A stretch of 64,000 bases of DNA from Antarctobacter heliothermus (GTDB lineage: Bacteria; Pseudomonadota; Alphaproteobacteria; Rhodobacterales; Rhodobacteraceae). A program made the translations under genes and the position numbers. Location: the NCBI RefSeq assembly GCF_900188425.1, contig NZ_FZON01000012.1:49786-113785 (forward strand). Reading direction: 5' to 3'. Positions 8,322 through 17,616 of the stretch are shown piece after piece (within the stretch, counting starts at the first letter, position 1; the number at the start of each line of letters is the position of its first letter). The notes beneath the pieces were generated by a model. That model made no database searches and was not told the origin of the DNA. It saw only the letters and a program-made list of their open reading frames with translations.

Positions 8322-8873
8322 TCAGGCCGATTGATCGAACACAACCTGCGGCGCATAGCGCGGGCGGGTAAAGCTGTAGGTGCGGATCTCAAAGGCATCG
8401 AGGCCGACACTGAGCGCCGGATTGTAGGCGTCCCAGGTTTCCACCATGATCAGCTGGTCGCCATTGGTGCCCGAGGGCAGTTTGTCGGCGTAGATGGCCA
8501 GGTCGCCGGTGTTGAGCACCGGTTTGTCGCCGCGTTCGTTCGACCACACCACGTTCCAGCCGCCGTGGCTGTCGCTGTACTGGACCACCGTGACGCGCAG
8601 GTCGCTATCGGCGCCGCTGGTCTTGGTCAGGTGGCGCAGCAGGCCCTGGGCGTTGGTGAGATAGTCCGGGGTGATCGCCGCCGTCTCGCGTGAGATCATG
8701 TCGCCGATCACGTAGTTGGCCTTTTGGTTGACGGCCTGCTGGCGGAAGGCGTCGAAGTAGGTCCAGCCGACGCCGAACAGAAAGAGCAGCGCGGGGAAGA
8801 CGATGACCGCCTCGACGTTGACGAAACCGCGGGTGTCAGAGGCGAAACGCTGGAGGAACGAAGGAAGGCGCAT
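8322..8873 (-). CDS. TadE-family pilus assembly protein (left locus, second TadE)
   Basis: A 183-residue pseudopilin-like protein. After a basic lead, DTRGFVNVEAVIVF gives the TadE processing pattern (Gly before the cut, Glu at +5) and a single N-terminal membrane helix, followed by a periplasmic domain. It is clearly related to the gene at 17617-18177: both begin RFASDTRG and end with a YxFTRPR(Y/F)AP segment before the C-terminus. Last gene of the three-gene minus-strand set, 12 bases after the other TadE gene. TadE proteins are minor pilins of Flp/Tad pili; no tadA, B or C is in the window, so its secretion partners are elsewhere. Confidence 0.82.
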   Translation of the reverse strand: MRLPSFLQRFASDTRGFVNVEAVIVFPALLFLFGVGWTYFDAFRQQAVNQKANYVIGDMISRETAAITPDYLTNAQGLLRHLTKTSGADSDLRVTVVQYSDSHGGWNVVWSNERGDKPVLNTGDLAIYADKLPSGTNGDQLIMVETWDAYNPALSVGLDAFEIRTYSFTRPRYAPQVVFDQSA

Positions 8874-8885
8874 GGCTGGATCTCC

Positions 8886-9419
8886 TCAGCTGGGTTCGTA
8901 GACAAAGGCAGAGGTCGACACGATGGCGGTATAGCCTTGGTCGTCCTTGGGCAGGCTGGCGTTCAGCGTGGCCGCCGGGGTGGCGGGGCGGAACTTGAAA
9001 CAGGCGCGCAGGAACATCAGCTGCCCGCCGCTGCCATGGCTGAAGGCGCGTTGCGGCGTTGCGTCCTGGCTGACGTCGACACAATCGGCGGTGGCCGGCG
9101 GTTCGGCGTAGTTGCGCATGTTCAGCGGGATCATCTCGAGGTGCAGCATGGCGTTGCAGTTCTGCAGCACGGTGGTCTTGTCGCAGATCGCCGCCTTGAG
9201 CGCGTCATGGGTGGGGGCGGTCACGCCGATCTTGACCTCACGCACGGTCTGGTCCAGTGCGCGCTCAAGCTGGGTGTGGCGGACGGTGATCGTGCCGATT
9301 TCGACGGTCGAGACGATCAGGCCGATGAACAACGGCAGCCAGAGCGCGTAGGGGACAACCGCATTGCCGGCCTCGTCGGCCCAGAAGCGGCGCAGGGGGG
9401 AAAGGAAGGCGCGGGTCAT
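8886..9419 (-). CDS. TadE-like protein with altered processing motif (left locus, first TadE)
   Basis: A 177-residue protein with one N-terminal membrane helix and a Cys-containing periplasmic domain. Its homologue at 17075-17611 shares DEAxI/KxxVxQNC-type Cys positions and the final GYxxIVxTSAFVxEP segment. The expected TadE cut site has lost the Glu at +5: the sequence reads GNAVVPYALW where the homologue has GTATIEF. It overlaps the stop of the VWA gene by ATGA, so the two are translated together. Probably a minor pilin-like subunit or partner of the VWA protein. Confidence 0.78.
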   Translation of the reverse strand: MTRAFLSPLRRFWADEAGNAVVPYALWLPLFIGLIVSTVEIGTITVRHTQLERALDQTVREVKIGVTAPTHDALKAAICDKTTVLQNCNAMLHLEMIPLNMRNYAEPPATADCVDVSQDATPQRAFSHGSGGQLMFLRACFKFRPATPAATLNASLPKDDQGYTAIVSTSAFVYEPS

Positions 9420-11059
9420 TGGGTCAACCTCAGTTGGGTGATTGTGTTGGCGATGGAGGCAAAGGTTTCTTCGAGATCGGTTCCGTTGACGTCAAAAAAG
9501 TGGGCCGGGGAGGAGGCGCAGTTGCGCATGGCGTCCAGCCCCCTTGACGGTGCCTCAAAGCCGATGGCGAAGACCACGACACCCTGTGCCTTGGCTGCGT
9601 CGCAGATGCTTTCGAGGCGGTTGTCGGCCGGGTCCGCACCGACGGTGGCCTCATAGGCGTAGTAGATGTCACTGTAGGTGCCGTAGGACACATAGCCATC
9701 GTAGTAGGGGCGCTGGTACATCTTGCTGCCCACGGCGCGGGTGCCAAAGCGGGCAAACAGCTCGGCGTTGGTCATGCGGCGGGCGTTGGACCCCCCGTCA
9801 GGCGATCCGCGATAGCGATAGCTCTGCGAATACCCCTCATAGCGCTGCCAGAAATAGGTGTCGTTGTCGCTGCCAGAGTTGTCGACCACCCGCAAAGAGA
9901 AGCGGTCGTCGGACGGATCGCCGTTGCCGCGCTCGTCGATCCAGACATCCGAATACCCGTATTTATGATGCGGTTTCAGGTCGTATTGCGTGGTGTTTTC
10001 GCCGTCGGTCATGATGACCACATATTTCGATGTCTCCGGGTCCGCGTAGGACGCCGGACGCGCGGCGAAACTTGCATCCACCAGCCCGTCATCGGACATG
10101 GCGGTGATCGCCGGGCGTGCGGCGGGGTCAAGCAGGGCAGCCCCCCATTTCATCCCCAGGTCAATGGCGGTGTTGCCGCCTGCGTTCAACGAGTCGATGT
10201 GGGCCTTGAGCGTCGCCGGATCAGACCTGTGCGCCATGACGGCGCTGGTGTCGCCGGTGCGGCACCACGGGCTGGCGATCTGTGTGGCGTTTGTATTGGT
10301 CGAATTCAGATCGAAATGGGCAAGGCGGGTCAGTTCCTCGCTAGGCGAGATCGCCGCCTGATCAAAGTCGGACTGGTCGAAGGTCACGCAGTTCGAATAA
10401 TCATGCAGGTCGTCCAGTGTGAAATAGCTGGCCGTCGTGGCGCCCAGATTCACGGTTGCGTTGTAGGGCACGATCGAAATCGTGGTCAGCGCCTGGCTGT
10501 CCGGGGGCATCATGATGTCGACAAAGCTGCGCGCGGCGCTGCGCATGTTGACGATCTTGCTGTTCCAGCCCATCGAGCCGGACACGTCGAGCACCATGGA
10601 AATCTCGATGTTGGCGGTGGCGTGTTCGGCGGTGGCGCGTCCGAAGGCGTCGAGTGTGTCGACCCCGATCAGCGACATGAAGTCGGATGAGATCGCGGAT
10701 TGACCGACGGCGGACACGCGTTTGGCGGTCATGCTCTGCTCGACGTCGATCGAGGTCAGCGCATCGCCCAGCCCCATGGCGGCAAAATACTCTTCGACCA
10801 CCTGTTGCGGGGCGATGGCGTTTTCGATGTTGGCGGCGGCCAGCACGGCGCGGTCCAGCGTGTTCTGCACTTTGATGCGCTTCAGCTCGGCGTGCATCAT
10901 GTCGATGCCGACCCCGCCAAAGACCATCATGACCAACGAGCCTATGATGGCGATGTAGGACATGTTCCCGGAGGTATCTGCGGCAAACGCGCGAAGGCGC
11001 GATGTGAACGCGAGGCGGCTGGTAATGAAGCCGGTCAGACTGGTGGTCGATTTCAACAT
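9416..11059 (-). CDS. TadG-like von Willebrand factor A domain protein (left locus)
   Basis: A 547-residue protein anchored by an N-terminal helix (DTSGNMSYIAIIGSLVMMVF, about residues 29-50) with a periplasmic VWA domain. The metal-binding MIDAS motif DVSGSM lies near residue 160, and a second metal ligand region is MTDGEN. Between the strands is a Tyr- and Ser-rich insert (SYRYRGSPDGGSNARR, then YYDGYVSYGTYSD). The C-terminal ASIANTITQLRLTQ matches the ends of the two right-hand VWA proteins (SIARQINNLRLIQ). First gene of its operon; starts about 350 bases from gdhA, divergent from it. Confidence 0.85.
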   Translation of the reverse strand: MLKSTTSLTGFITSRLAFTSRLRAFAADTSGNMSYIAIIGSLVMMVFGGVGIDMMHAELKRIKVQNTLDRAVLAAANIENAIAPQQVVEEYFAAMGLGDALTSIDVEQSMTAKRVSAVGQSAISSDFMSLIGVDTLDAFGRATAEHATANIEISMVLDVSGSMGWNSKIVNMRSAARSFVDIMMPPDSQALTTISIVPYNATVNLGATTASYFTLDDLHDYSNCVTFDQSDFDQAAISPSEELTRLAHFDLNSTNTNATQIASPWCRTGDTSAVMAHRSDPATLKAHIDSLNAGGNTAIDLGMKWGAALLDPAARPAITAMSDDGLVDASFAARPASYADPETSKYVVIMTDGENTTQYDLKPHHKYGYSDVWIDERGNGDPSDDRFSLRVVDNSGSDNDTYFWQRYEGYSQSYRYRGSPDGGSNARRMTNAELFARFGTRAVGSKMYQRPYYDGYVSYGTYSDIYYAYEATVGADPADNRLESICDAAKAQGVVVFAIGFEAPSRGLDAMRNCASSPAHFFDVNGTDLEETFASIANTITQLRLTQ

Positions 11060-11409
11060 TTTGGCACCTTTTCAACCGGGTCGCCCAGCACCCCCATGCC
11101 GCGACCGGTTCAGTTTGATGACAATTTTATGCCATTTCAAAATGGCCAAACTTGGGCAATCGAACGTAGGAATGCCTTGTTTCAGGTGTCGGCGGCGGCA
11201 CAGTTCCCGGTGAATCGAAGGATTTGTTTCAGGTTTCAGGGCTAATCCGGTGCCAATCCGGCTGTTCCTCTGTCCGGGCACGATTCGGGCAAAAGCAGGG
11301 TTGGGATGTGGCAGGGGCCGGGCTAGGCTTGGTTTTGCGGGTTCCCGTCAAGAGGAACCACAGGCGCAGGGCGGATAGCCCGCGCGCGCAATGGAAAGGA
11401 AGGAAACCC
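11060..11409. promoter_or_regulatory. 350-bp divergent region between VWA operon and gdhA
   Basis: No gene is seen here. The stretch must hold promoters for both directions. It contains an inverted repeat GCCATTT-CA-AAATGGC at 11131-11146, closer to the VWA gene, and is locally AT-richer around 11110-11180. A ribosome site GGAAAGGAAGG precedes the gdhA start. I could not place -35/-10 boxes with confidence. Confidence 0.5.
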
Positions 11410-12864
11410 ATGTCCATCGCAAAATCCCGGCCCGTCGTGCCGTTGAACGAGCCGACGTTTCGTCAGTCCGTCGATCTCATGTACAACCGCGCCGTGGCGC
11501 TGATGGACCTGCCCCCGGGGCTGGAGGAAAAGATCCGCGTCTGCAACGCCACCTATACGGTGCGCTTTGGCGTGCGCCTGCGCGGCAAGATCCAGACCTT
11601 TACCGGGTATCGGTCTGTGCATTCCGAACATATGGAGCCGGTCAAGGGCGGCATCCGCTTTGCCACCTCGGTCAATCAGGACGAGGTTGAGGCGCTGGCC
11701 GCGCTGATGACGTATAAGTGCGCGCTGGTGGAGACGCCGTTTGGCGGCTCCAAGGGCGGCTTGTGCGTTGATCCGCGCCAGTATGATGAACACGAGATGG
11801 AGCAGATCACCCGCCGCTTTGCCTATGAGCTGATCAAGCGTGACCTGATCAACCCGTCGCAGAACGTGCCGGCGCCCGACATGGGCACCAGTGAGCGTGA
11901 GATGGCCTGGATCGCCGATCAGTACCGGCGCATGAACACCACCGACATCAACGGCAATGCCTGCGTGACCGGCAAACCCACCAATGCCGGCGGTATTCAG
12001 GGTCGGACAGAGGCGACGGGGCGCGGCGTGCAATACGCGTTGAAAGAGTTCTTTCGCCACCCCGAGGACAAGGCCAAGGCGGGTCTGGACGGCGATCTGG
12101 ACGGCAAGACGGTGATTGTTCAGGGCCTCGGCAACGTGGGCTACCACGCGGCCAAGTTCCTGCAGGAAGAGGACGGCGCGCGGGTCATCGGCATCATCGA
12201 ACGCGACGGCGCGCTGTTCAACCCGGCGGGCCTGAACGTCGAGGCGGTGCATCAGTGGATCGCCAAGCACGGCGGCGTGACGGGGTATCCCGATGCCAAC
12301 CACACCGCCGAAGGGGCGGCCGTGCTGGAGGAAGAGTGTGACATTCTCATTCCGGCGGCGCTGGAGGGGGTGATCAACCTGGGCAATGCCCACCGGATCA
12401 AGGCCGCGATGATCATCGAGGCCGCCAACGGGCCGATCACGGCGGGGGCCGACGACATCCTGCGCGAAAAGGGCACGGTGATCGTGCCTGACATGTATGC
12501 CAACGCGGGCGGTGTGACGGTGTCCTATTTCGAATGGGTCAAGAACCTCAGCCACATTCGGTTTGGCCGGATGCAGCGCCGCCAGGAAGAGTCCCGGCAT
12601 GAGCTGATCGTGCGTGAGCTGGAGCGGCTGGACCGTTATCTGGGTGATGCGTGGTCCATGTCGCCGGACTTCAAGTCCAAGTATCTGCGCGGCGCGGGTG
12701 AGCTGGAGCTGGTGCGCTCGGGCCTCGATGACACCATGCGGATTGCCTACCAGTCGATGCGCGAGGTCTGGCACAGCAGGCCCGACGTGACCGACCTGCG
12801 CACCGCCGCCTTTATCGTGGCGATTGGCCGTGTCGCGGCGAGCTATCGCGCCAAGGGGCTCTGA
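11410..12864 (+). CDS. gdhA: Glutamate dehydrogenase (Glu/Leu/Phe/Val dehydrogenase family)
   Basis: Interconverts glutamate and 2-oxoglutarate plus ammonia. The 484-residue protein shows the family signature with the catalytic Lys in PFGGSKGGLCVDP (about residues 111-123), the GGIRFATSVNQDEVEALA substrate region, and the Rossmann motif VIVQGLGNVGYHAA. The tail MRIAYQSMREVWH is typical of the alphaproteobacterial form of about 480 residues. ATG 11410 (MSIAKSRPVV) is chosen; the longer upstream frame is non-coding. Followed by a strong terminator. It sits alone between the two inverted VWA/TadE loci, with no obvious functional link to them. Confidence 0.93.
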   Translation: MSIAKSRPVVPLNEPTFRQSVDLMYNRAVALMDLPPGLEEKIRVCNATYTVRFGVRLRGKIQTFTGYRSVHSEHMEPVKGGIRFATSVNQDEVEALAALMTYKCALVETPFGGSKGGLCVDPRQYDEHEMEQITRRFAYELIKRDLINPSQNVPAPDMGTSEREMAWIADQYRRMNTTDINGNACVTGKPTNAGGIQGRTEATGRGVQYALKEFFRHPEDKAKAGLDGDLDGKTVIVQGLGNVGYHAAKFLQEEDGARVIGIIERDGALFNPAGLNVEAVHQWIAKHGGVTGYPDANHTAEGAAVLEEECDILIPAALEGVINLGNAHRIKAAMIIEAANGPITAGADDILREKGTVIVPDMYANAGGVTVSYFEWVKNLSHIRFGRMQRRQEESRHELIVRELERLDRYLGDAWSMSPDFKSKYLRGAGELELVRSGLDDTMRIAYQSMREVWHSRPDVTDLRTAAFIVAIGRVAASYRAKGL

Positions 12865-12886
12865 CGCTGGTGCGGATTTGGTAAAG

Positions 12887-12913
12887 AGGGCGGCCCGGGA
12901 GGGTCGCCCTTTT
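12887..12913 (+). terminator. Intrinsic terminator after gdhA
   Basis: A 10-bp stem with one G-U pair (12887-12896 with 12901-12910, loop GGGA) is followed by TTT. It lies 23 bases after the gdhA stop and separates it from the right VWA locus. Confidence 0.85.
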
Positions 12914-13082
12914 CGTTTGCGGCAGGGGGATGCGGCAGGGGGGGATGCGGCGCGAGTTTGTCAAAAATCCTCGGCTTTCGCCGCAATTTCGCCGCAGTCC
13001 TGACCAGAGCCTTGACCGAATCTTACCCGAAAACGGACTCCGTACCGCACACCGATCCCGGCGGCATCAACGGAGACCCATC

Positions 13083-14990
13083 ATGGCACGATTTGCATTC
13101 TCCCCCCGCCCGGCGCTGCTGCGCGCCTCCAGCGCAATCGGGCGCTTCTGCAAGGACGATGGCGGCAATATCACGATCTATTCGGTCTATATCGTGCTGC
13201 TCTCGCTGACCATCATGGGGGCGTCGGTCGACCTGATGCGGCAAGAGGCGTCTCGCGCCCGGCTGCAGACCACGCTGGACCGTGCGGTTCTGGCCGCAGC
13301 GGACCTGGACCAGATGCAGACGCCCGCCACAGTGGTGGGCGACTACGTCGCCAAGGCCGGACTGGACAGCTATGTCACCGGGGTCGATGTCACCCTTGGC
13401 CTGAACGAGCGCACCGTCAGCGCCGATGCCGCCTCCAGCCTGTCGACGATTTTCCTGCGGTTGTCGGGGCGCGACATGCTGCCGGCCAACGCGCTGGCCA
13501 CCGCCGAGGAACGGATCGCCAACGTCGAGATCAGCCTTGTCCTCGATGTGTCGGGATCGATGCGCTACGACGAGCGGATGGACAACCTCAAGCCGGCCGC
13601 CAAGGCCTTTGTGGAAAAGGTCATGTCCGGCGGCACCGAAAGTGTCACGACCCTGAACCTGATCCCCTTTGCCGGGCAGGTGAACCCGGGCGACATCATG
13701 TTCGACTATTTCCTGGGCAAACGGCCAAAGGTCAAAGGCAACAACGGCTGGGGCAACGGCGATCAGGACGCGCCCGGCGGATCGCTGTGCAACAACAACG
13801 CCGAAAACTACGACGAAGGACTGGCCGATCCGTCGTGCGCGGATGGCACGGACGGGCCGGTGGCGGGGGGCTTTTTCTCACCCTGGCCACAGGCGATTTC
13901 CAACGTGGTGGTCTATTTCGACACCAATGGCGACGACATCTATGATGTCGCCCACAAGATCGAGGATTTCCCCGAGGACGCCCCGCGCGATGCGGATGAC
14001 TTTTTCAAGGGGGCGGTGGCCTACCTGATGGCGCAGGACAGCGATCTCTCCGACCCGGCGCAATTCCTGGGTGTTTCGATCAAGGGCGGCAATGAGAAGA
14101 ACCGTTATTTCCAGGTCAAGGGCAACCTGAACGGCGCCACCTCTGACCTTGGCCCGACCAAGAACAAGGGCAAGATCCCCGGCAACACCTATTCCTACAA
14201 CCAGGTCGACTATCTCCTGTGGGAAGCCGCCTATGCCGGTCCCGAAGCCGATGAGATCGGGCCAGAGGTCAACGTCAACATGCCCGGCTCCTGCGTCGAA
14301 ATCGACGGGTTCGAATTTGCCAACTCCAGCCTGCCGCTGTCGGACGAATATGTTCCGATCTTTCACCATTGGGCGATCGACCAATCGGTGATGGACTGGG
14401 GGTGGTGCCCGAGCGAACAAATGGCCATCCAGTATTACTCGGACGACGTCACCAGCCTGACGCAGTTCATCGACGACATCCGGATGCACGACGGCACGGG
14501 CGCGCAGTTCGGCATGAAATACGCATTGGCCCTGCTGGACCCCACAACCCGCGACGCGGTCAGCCACCTGATCGACGCGGGCCTGATCGAAAGCCGCTTT
14601 GAGGGGCGTCCGATAGATTGGAACGACCCCGAGACAGAGAAATACATCGTGATGATGACGGACGGGCAGGTGACGGACCAGTTCCGCCCCAACGACCCCG
14701 ACGCACCGATCAACGGCGAGGTCGAACTGCTGGACCAGGGCGCGGCAAACTACAACGTCCGTACCGCGCGGGCCGCCAACCTCGATCATCTTTACCAACA
14801 GTGCGAGTTGGCCCGCACGCAGGGGGTTACCGTCTTTACCATCGCCTTTGAGACCACGGCTCAGGCGGCCGAGGAAATGCGGCTCTGCGCCTCTTCCGAC
14901 AGCCATTTCTTTCATGTGCATGGCGGGGAAATTGTCGATGCTTTTGACAGCATCGCGCGTCAGATCAATAATCTGAGGCTGATCCAATGA
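13083..14990 (+). CDS. TadG-like VWA domain protein (right locus, copy 1)
   Basis: A 635-residue protein with an N-terminal anchor (GGNITIYSVYIVLLSLTIMGA) and a large periplasmic VWA domain. The MIDAS motif is DVSGSMRYDERM, and MMTDGQVTDQF gives a later metal-site strand. A long insert of about 200 residues is rich in Asn, Gly and Asp (KGNNGWGNGDQDAPGG; FDTNGDDIYDV, which looks like a Ca-binding loop). Copy 2 downstream is strongly similar through most of its length. ATG 13083 follows a GGAGACCC site; the earlier in-frame codons lie in the gdhA terminator region. No stop-codon overlap with copy 2, which has its own leader of 168 bases. Confidence 0.85.
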   Translation: MARFAFSPRPALLRASSAIGRFCKDDGGNITIYSVYIVLLSLTIMGASVDLMRQEASRARLQTTLDRAVLAAADLDQMQTPATVVGDYVAKAGLDSYVTGVDVTLGLNERTVSADAASSLSTIFLRLSGRDMLPANALATAEERIANVEISLVLDVSGSMRYDERMDNLKPAAKAFVEKVMSGGTESVTTLNLIPFAGQVNPGDIMFDYFLGKRPKVKGNNGWGNGDQDAPGGSLCNNNAENYDEGLADPSCADGTDGPVAGGFFSPWPQAISNVVVYFDTNGDDIYDVAHKIEDFPEDAPRDADDFFKGAVAYLMAQDSDLSDPAQFLGVSIKGGNEKNRYFQVKGNLNGATSDLGPTKNKGKIPGNTYSYNQVDYLLWEAAYAGPEADEIGPEVNVNMPGSCVEIDGFEFANSSLPLSDEYVPIFHHWAIDQSVMDWGWCPSEQMAIQYYSDDVTSLTQFIDDIRMHDGTGAQFGMKYALALLDPTTRDAVSHLIDAGLIESRFEGRPIDWNDPETEKYIVMMTDGQVTDQFRPNDPDAPINGEVELLDQGAANYNVRTARAANLDHLYQQCELARTQGVTVFTIAFETTAQAAEEMRLCASSDSHFFHVHGGEIVDAFDSIARQINNLRLIQ

Positions 14991-15158
14991 CTTGCGCGCC
15001 CTTCGGTTTACCGTGCGTTAACTATTCTAAAGGGTATGTTAATTCATCGCAAATCTTGAATAAGTCCCGAGTCCTGCCGGAATTTGCCGCAAATACGGCC
15101 CATTTCTTAAGCAACACTTACTCTCACCAGAATGGTCTTTTCCGATGGGAGTGCAAAC

Positions 15159-17078
15159 ATGAACAGCCGCAAAATGCTAAGGTCGAAGCTGGTGCGCTTC
15201 CGGACCCGGGAAGACGGAAACATCACCATATTCTCAGTCATGATGGCCCTTTTGATCCTCGTCATATCCGGGGCAGCGGTGGACATCATGCGGTTTGAGG
15301 CAACACGGGCTGTTCTTCAGACCAACATGGACCGCGCCGTTCTGGCGGCGGCCGATCTGGATCAGGTGCAGACATCTGATGCAGTGGTTGCCGACTACAT
15401 GACCAAGGCCGGAATGGATCACGTTCTGTCCGGGTCCGAAATCACCTATGGTTTCAACCATCGCACGGTGAAGGCATGGGGCAAGACGACAATCCCGACC
15501 TTTTTCCTGAAGATGAGCGGATATGACGAATTGACCCCGCCCGCCGTCAGCGTGGCCGAGGAAAAGATCTCGAACGTGGAAATCAGCCTCGTTCTCGATA
15601 TTTCCGGGTCCATGCGGTATAATGATCGCATGACAAAGCTGAAGCCGGCGGCTCAGGCCTTTGTCAGCAAGGTGATGACCGATCAGACCGAAGGCGTGAC
15701 CACCCTTAACCTTGTCCCCTTTGCAGGGCAGGTGAACCCGGGCGACATTCTCTTTGATTATTTCCGCGGTGAACGCCCGAAGATCAAAGGCAACAACGGC
15801 TGGGGCAACGGCGATCAGGATGCCCCCGGCGGGTCGCTGTGCAACAACAATGCCGAAAACTATGACGAAGGACTGGCCGATCCGTCCTGTTCCGATGGCA
15901 CGGCTGCACCGGTGACAGGCGGCTTTTTCTCAGCTTGGCCGCAGGCGATTTCGAACGTCGTGGTCTATTTCGACATTGATAGCGACGATATCTATGATGT
16001 CGCCCACAAGATCGAGGACTTCCCCGAGAATGCCCCGCGCGATGCGGACGACTTCTTCAAGGGGGCAGTGGCCTATCTGATGGCGCAGGACAGCGATCTG
16101 CACGATCCGGAGCAATTCCTTGGTGTTTCGATCAAGGGCGGCAAGGAAAAGAACCGCTACTTCCAGGTCAAAGGCAACTCGAACGGGGCGACCTCGGACC
16201 TTGGGCCGACCAAGAATAATGGCAAGATCCCCGGCAATACATACAGCTACGGCAGCATCGACTACACCGCTTGGGAGTCCAGCTATGTGTCGCCCAACCC
16301 CGAGGTTTCTCCCGATCCTGCAACGGACACGGCTGAGGAAGAAGCGGCGGAGCCGATCAACGTCAACATGCCCGGATCCTGCATCGAGATCTACAACACT
16401 GAGTTCGACACAACCGAGATGCCGCAGTCGGATGACTATGTTCCGCACTTCATGTTCTGGCCGATTGCCGAAGACGTGATGGACTGGGGCTGGTGCCCGG
16501 GTGAAGACACCGCAATCCAGTATTTCTCCGACGACGAGTTTGCCCTGAACGCCTTCATCGCAGACATGCGGATGCATGACGGCACCGGTACGCAATACGG
16601 CATGAAGTACGGTCTTGCCCTGCTGGACCCGAACAACCGGGACGAGGTCAGCCACCTTATCGCCAACGGTCTGGTGGCCCCGCGGTTCGAAGGGCGTCCG
16701 ATTGACTGGCATGATCCGGAGACCGAAAAATACATCGTGCTGATGACAGACGGTCAGACTACCGACCAATTCCGACCCAACGATCCGGATGACCCGTTCA
16801 ACGGTGAGACCGAACTGCAGGTTCAGGGCGGCGACAGCTATTACACCCTGACACCGCAATCGACCAACGTCACCAACCTGCAAAAGCAGTGCAACCTGGC
16901 CAAGGCAAATGGCGTGACCGTCTTTACCATCGCCTTCGAGACCAGCAGTTCCGCCGCCGACGACATGCGGCAGTGCGCCTCTTCGGCCAGCCACTTCTTC
17001 CACGTCTACGGTGACGAGATCGACGACACGTTTGACACCATCGCCCGCCAGATCAACAACCTGAGGCTGATCCAATGA
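15159..17078 (+). CDS. TadG-like VWA domain protein (right locus, copy 2)
   Basis: A 639-residue paralogue of the preceding gene. It keeps the anchor (DGNITIFSVMMALLILVISGA), MIDAS DISGSMRYNDRM, the Asn/Gly/Asp-rich insert nearly unchanged (KGNNGWGNGDQDAPGG; FDIDSDDIYDV), LMTDGQTTDQF and the C-terminal SIARQINNLRLIQ-like end (TIARQINNLRLIQ). Differences cluster in the first 90 residues and in an Asp/Glu/Ala insertion (about residues 385-405, SPDPATDTAEEEAAEP). Base composition is less GC-rich than in copy 1, most clearly in the 168-base leader. It overlaps the next TadE gene by ATGA. Role in Tad-type pilus or surface assembly is inferred from family. Confidence 0.85.
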   Translation: MNSRKMLRSKLVRFRTREDGNITIFSVMMALLILVISGAAVDIMRFEATRAVLQTNMDRAVLAAADLDQVQTSDAVVADYMTKAGMDHVLSGSEITYGFNHRTVKAWGKTTIPTFFLKMSGYDELTPPAVSVAEEKISNVEISLVLDISGSMRYNDRMTKLKPAAQAFVSKVMTDQTEGVTTLNLVPFAGQVNPGDILFDYFRGERPKIKGNNGWGNGDQDAPGGSLCNNNAENYDEGLADPSCSDGTAAPVTGGFFSAWPQAISNVVVYFDIDSDDIYDVAHKIEDFPENAPRDADDFFKGAVAYLMAQDSDLHDPEQFLGVSIKGGKEKNRYFQVKGNSNGATSDLGPTKNNGKIPGNTYSYGSIDYTAWESSYVSPNPEVSPDPATDTAEEEAAEPINVNMPGSCIEIYNTEFDTTEMPQSDDYVPHFMFWPIAEDVMDWGWCPGEDTAIQYFSDDEFALNAFIADMRMHDGTGTQYGMKYGLALLDPNNRDEVSHLIANGLVAPRFEGRPIDWHDPETEKYIVLMTDGQTTDQFRPNDPDDPFNGETELQVQGGDSYYTLTPQSTNVTNLQKQCNLAKANGVTVFTIAFETSSSAADDMRQCASSASHFFHVYGDEIDDTFDTIARQINNLRLIQ

Positions 17079-17611
17079 CAAATCGCCTGAAAACGTGCCT
17101 GAACAGGTTCCGCCGTGAAGAAGACGGGACAGCGACAATCGAATTCGCCGTCTACTTTACGATCTTTTTCTTCATTCTCGCGGCTGCGGTTGAAATGGGG
17201 TACATGAACCTGCGCCACGCGCTGCTGGAACGGGGGGTCGACCTCGCGACCCGGGAAATCCGCCTCAACACCGGCGATATCCCGACCTATGAGGAAGTGC
17301 GACAAAAGATCTGCGACGAGGCGGTCATCGTGGATGGCTGTGCAGAAAACCTTCGTCTCGAAATGCTGGAGGTCGATCCGCGCAACTTTGCCGCCATTCC
17401 GCCCGGTGCCGACTGCAAGAACGCCGAGGAAGAGCCGCGCCCGCTGCGCAGTTTCGTGGCGGGACTGGACAACCAGCTGATGCTGGTCCGCGCCTGCCTG
17501 AAATACAAGCCCGCCATGCCGACCACCTCCTTTGGTCTGGCATTGAACAAGGACGCGCAGGGCTATGCCCAGATTGTCGTCACGTCCGCCTTTGTCCAGG
17601 AACCGAGGTAA
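17075..17611 (+). CDS. TadE-family protein (right locus, first TadE)
   Basis: A 178-residue pseudopilin-like protein with the full TadE processing pattern EDGTATIEFAVYF (Gly then Glu at +5) and one membrane helix. Its periplasmic part has conserved Cys residues (QKICDEAVIVDGCAEN, ADCKN, RACLKY) matching those of the left-locus gene at 8886-9419. ATG overlaps the stop of VWA copy 2 (ATGA) and the next TadE gene begins 5 bases after its stop. Gene order VWA-TadE-TadE is the same as in the left locus. Confidence 0.83.
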   Translation: MTNRLKTCLNRFRREEDGTATIEFAVYFTIFFFILAAAVEMGYMNLRHALLERGVDLATREIRLNTGDIPTYEEVRQKICDEAVIVDGCAENLRLEMLEVDPRNFAAIPPGADCKNAEEEPRPLRSFVAGLDNQLMLVRACLKYKPAMPTTSFGLALNKDAQGYAQIVVTSAFVQEPR

Positions 17612-17616
17612 GCGCC

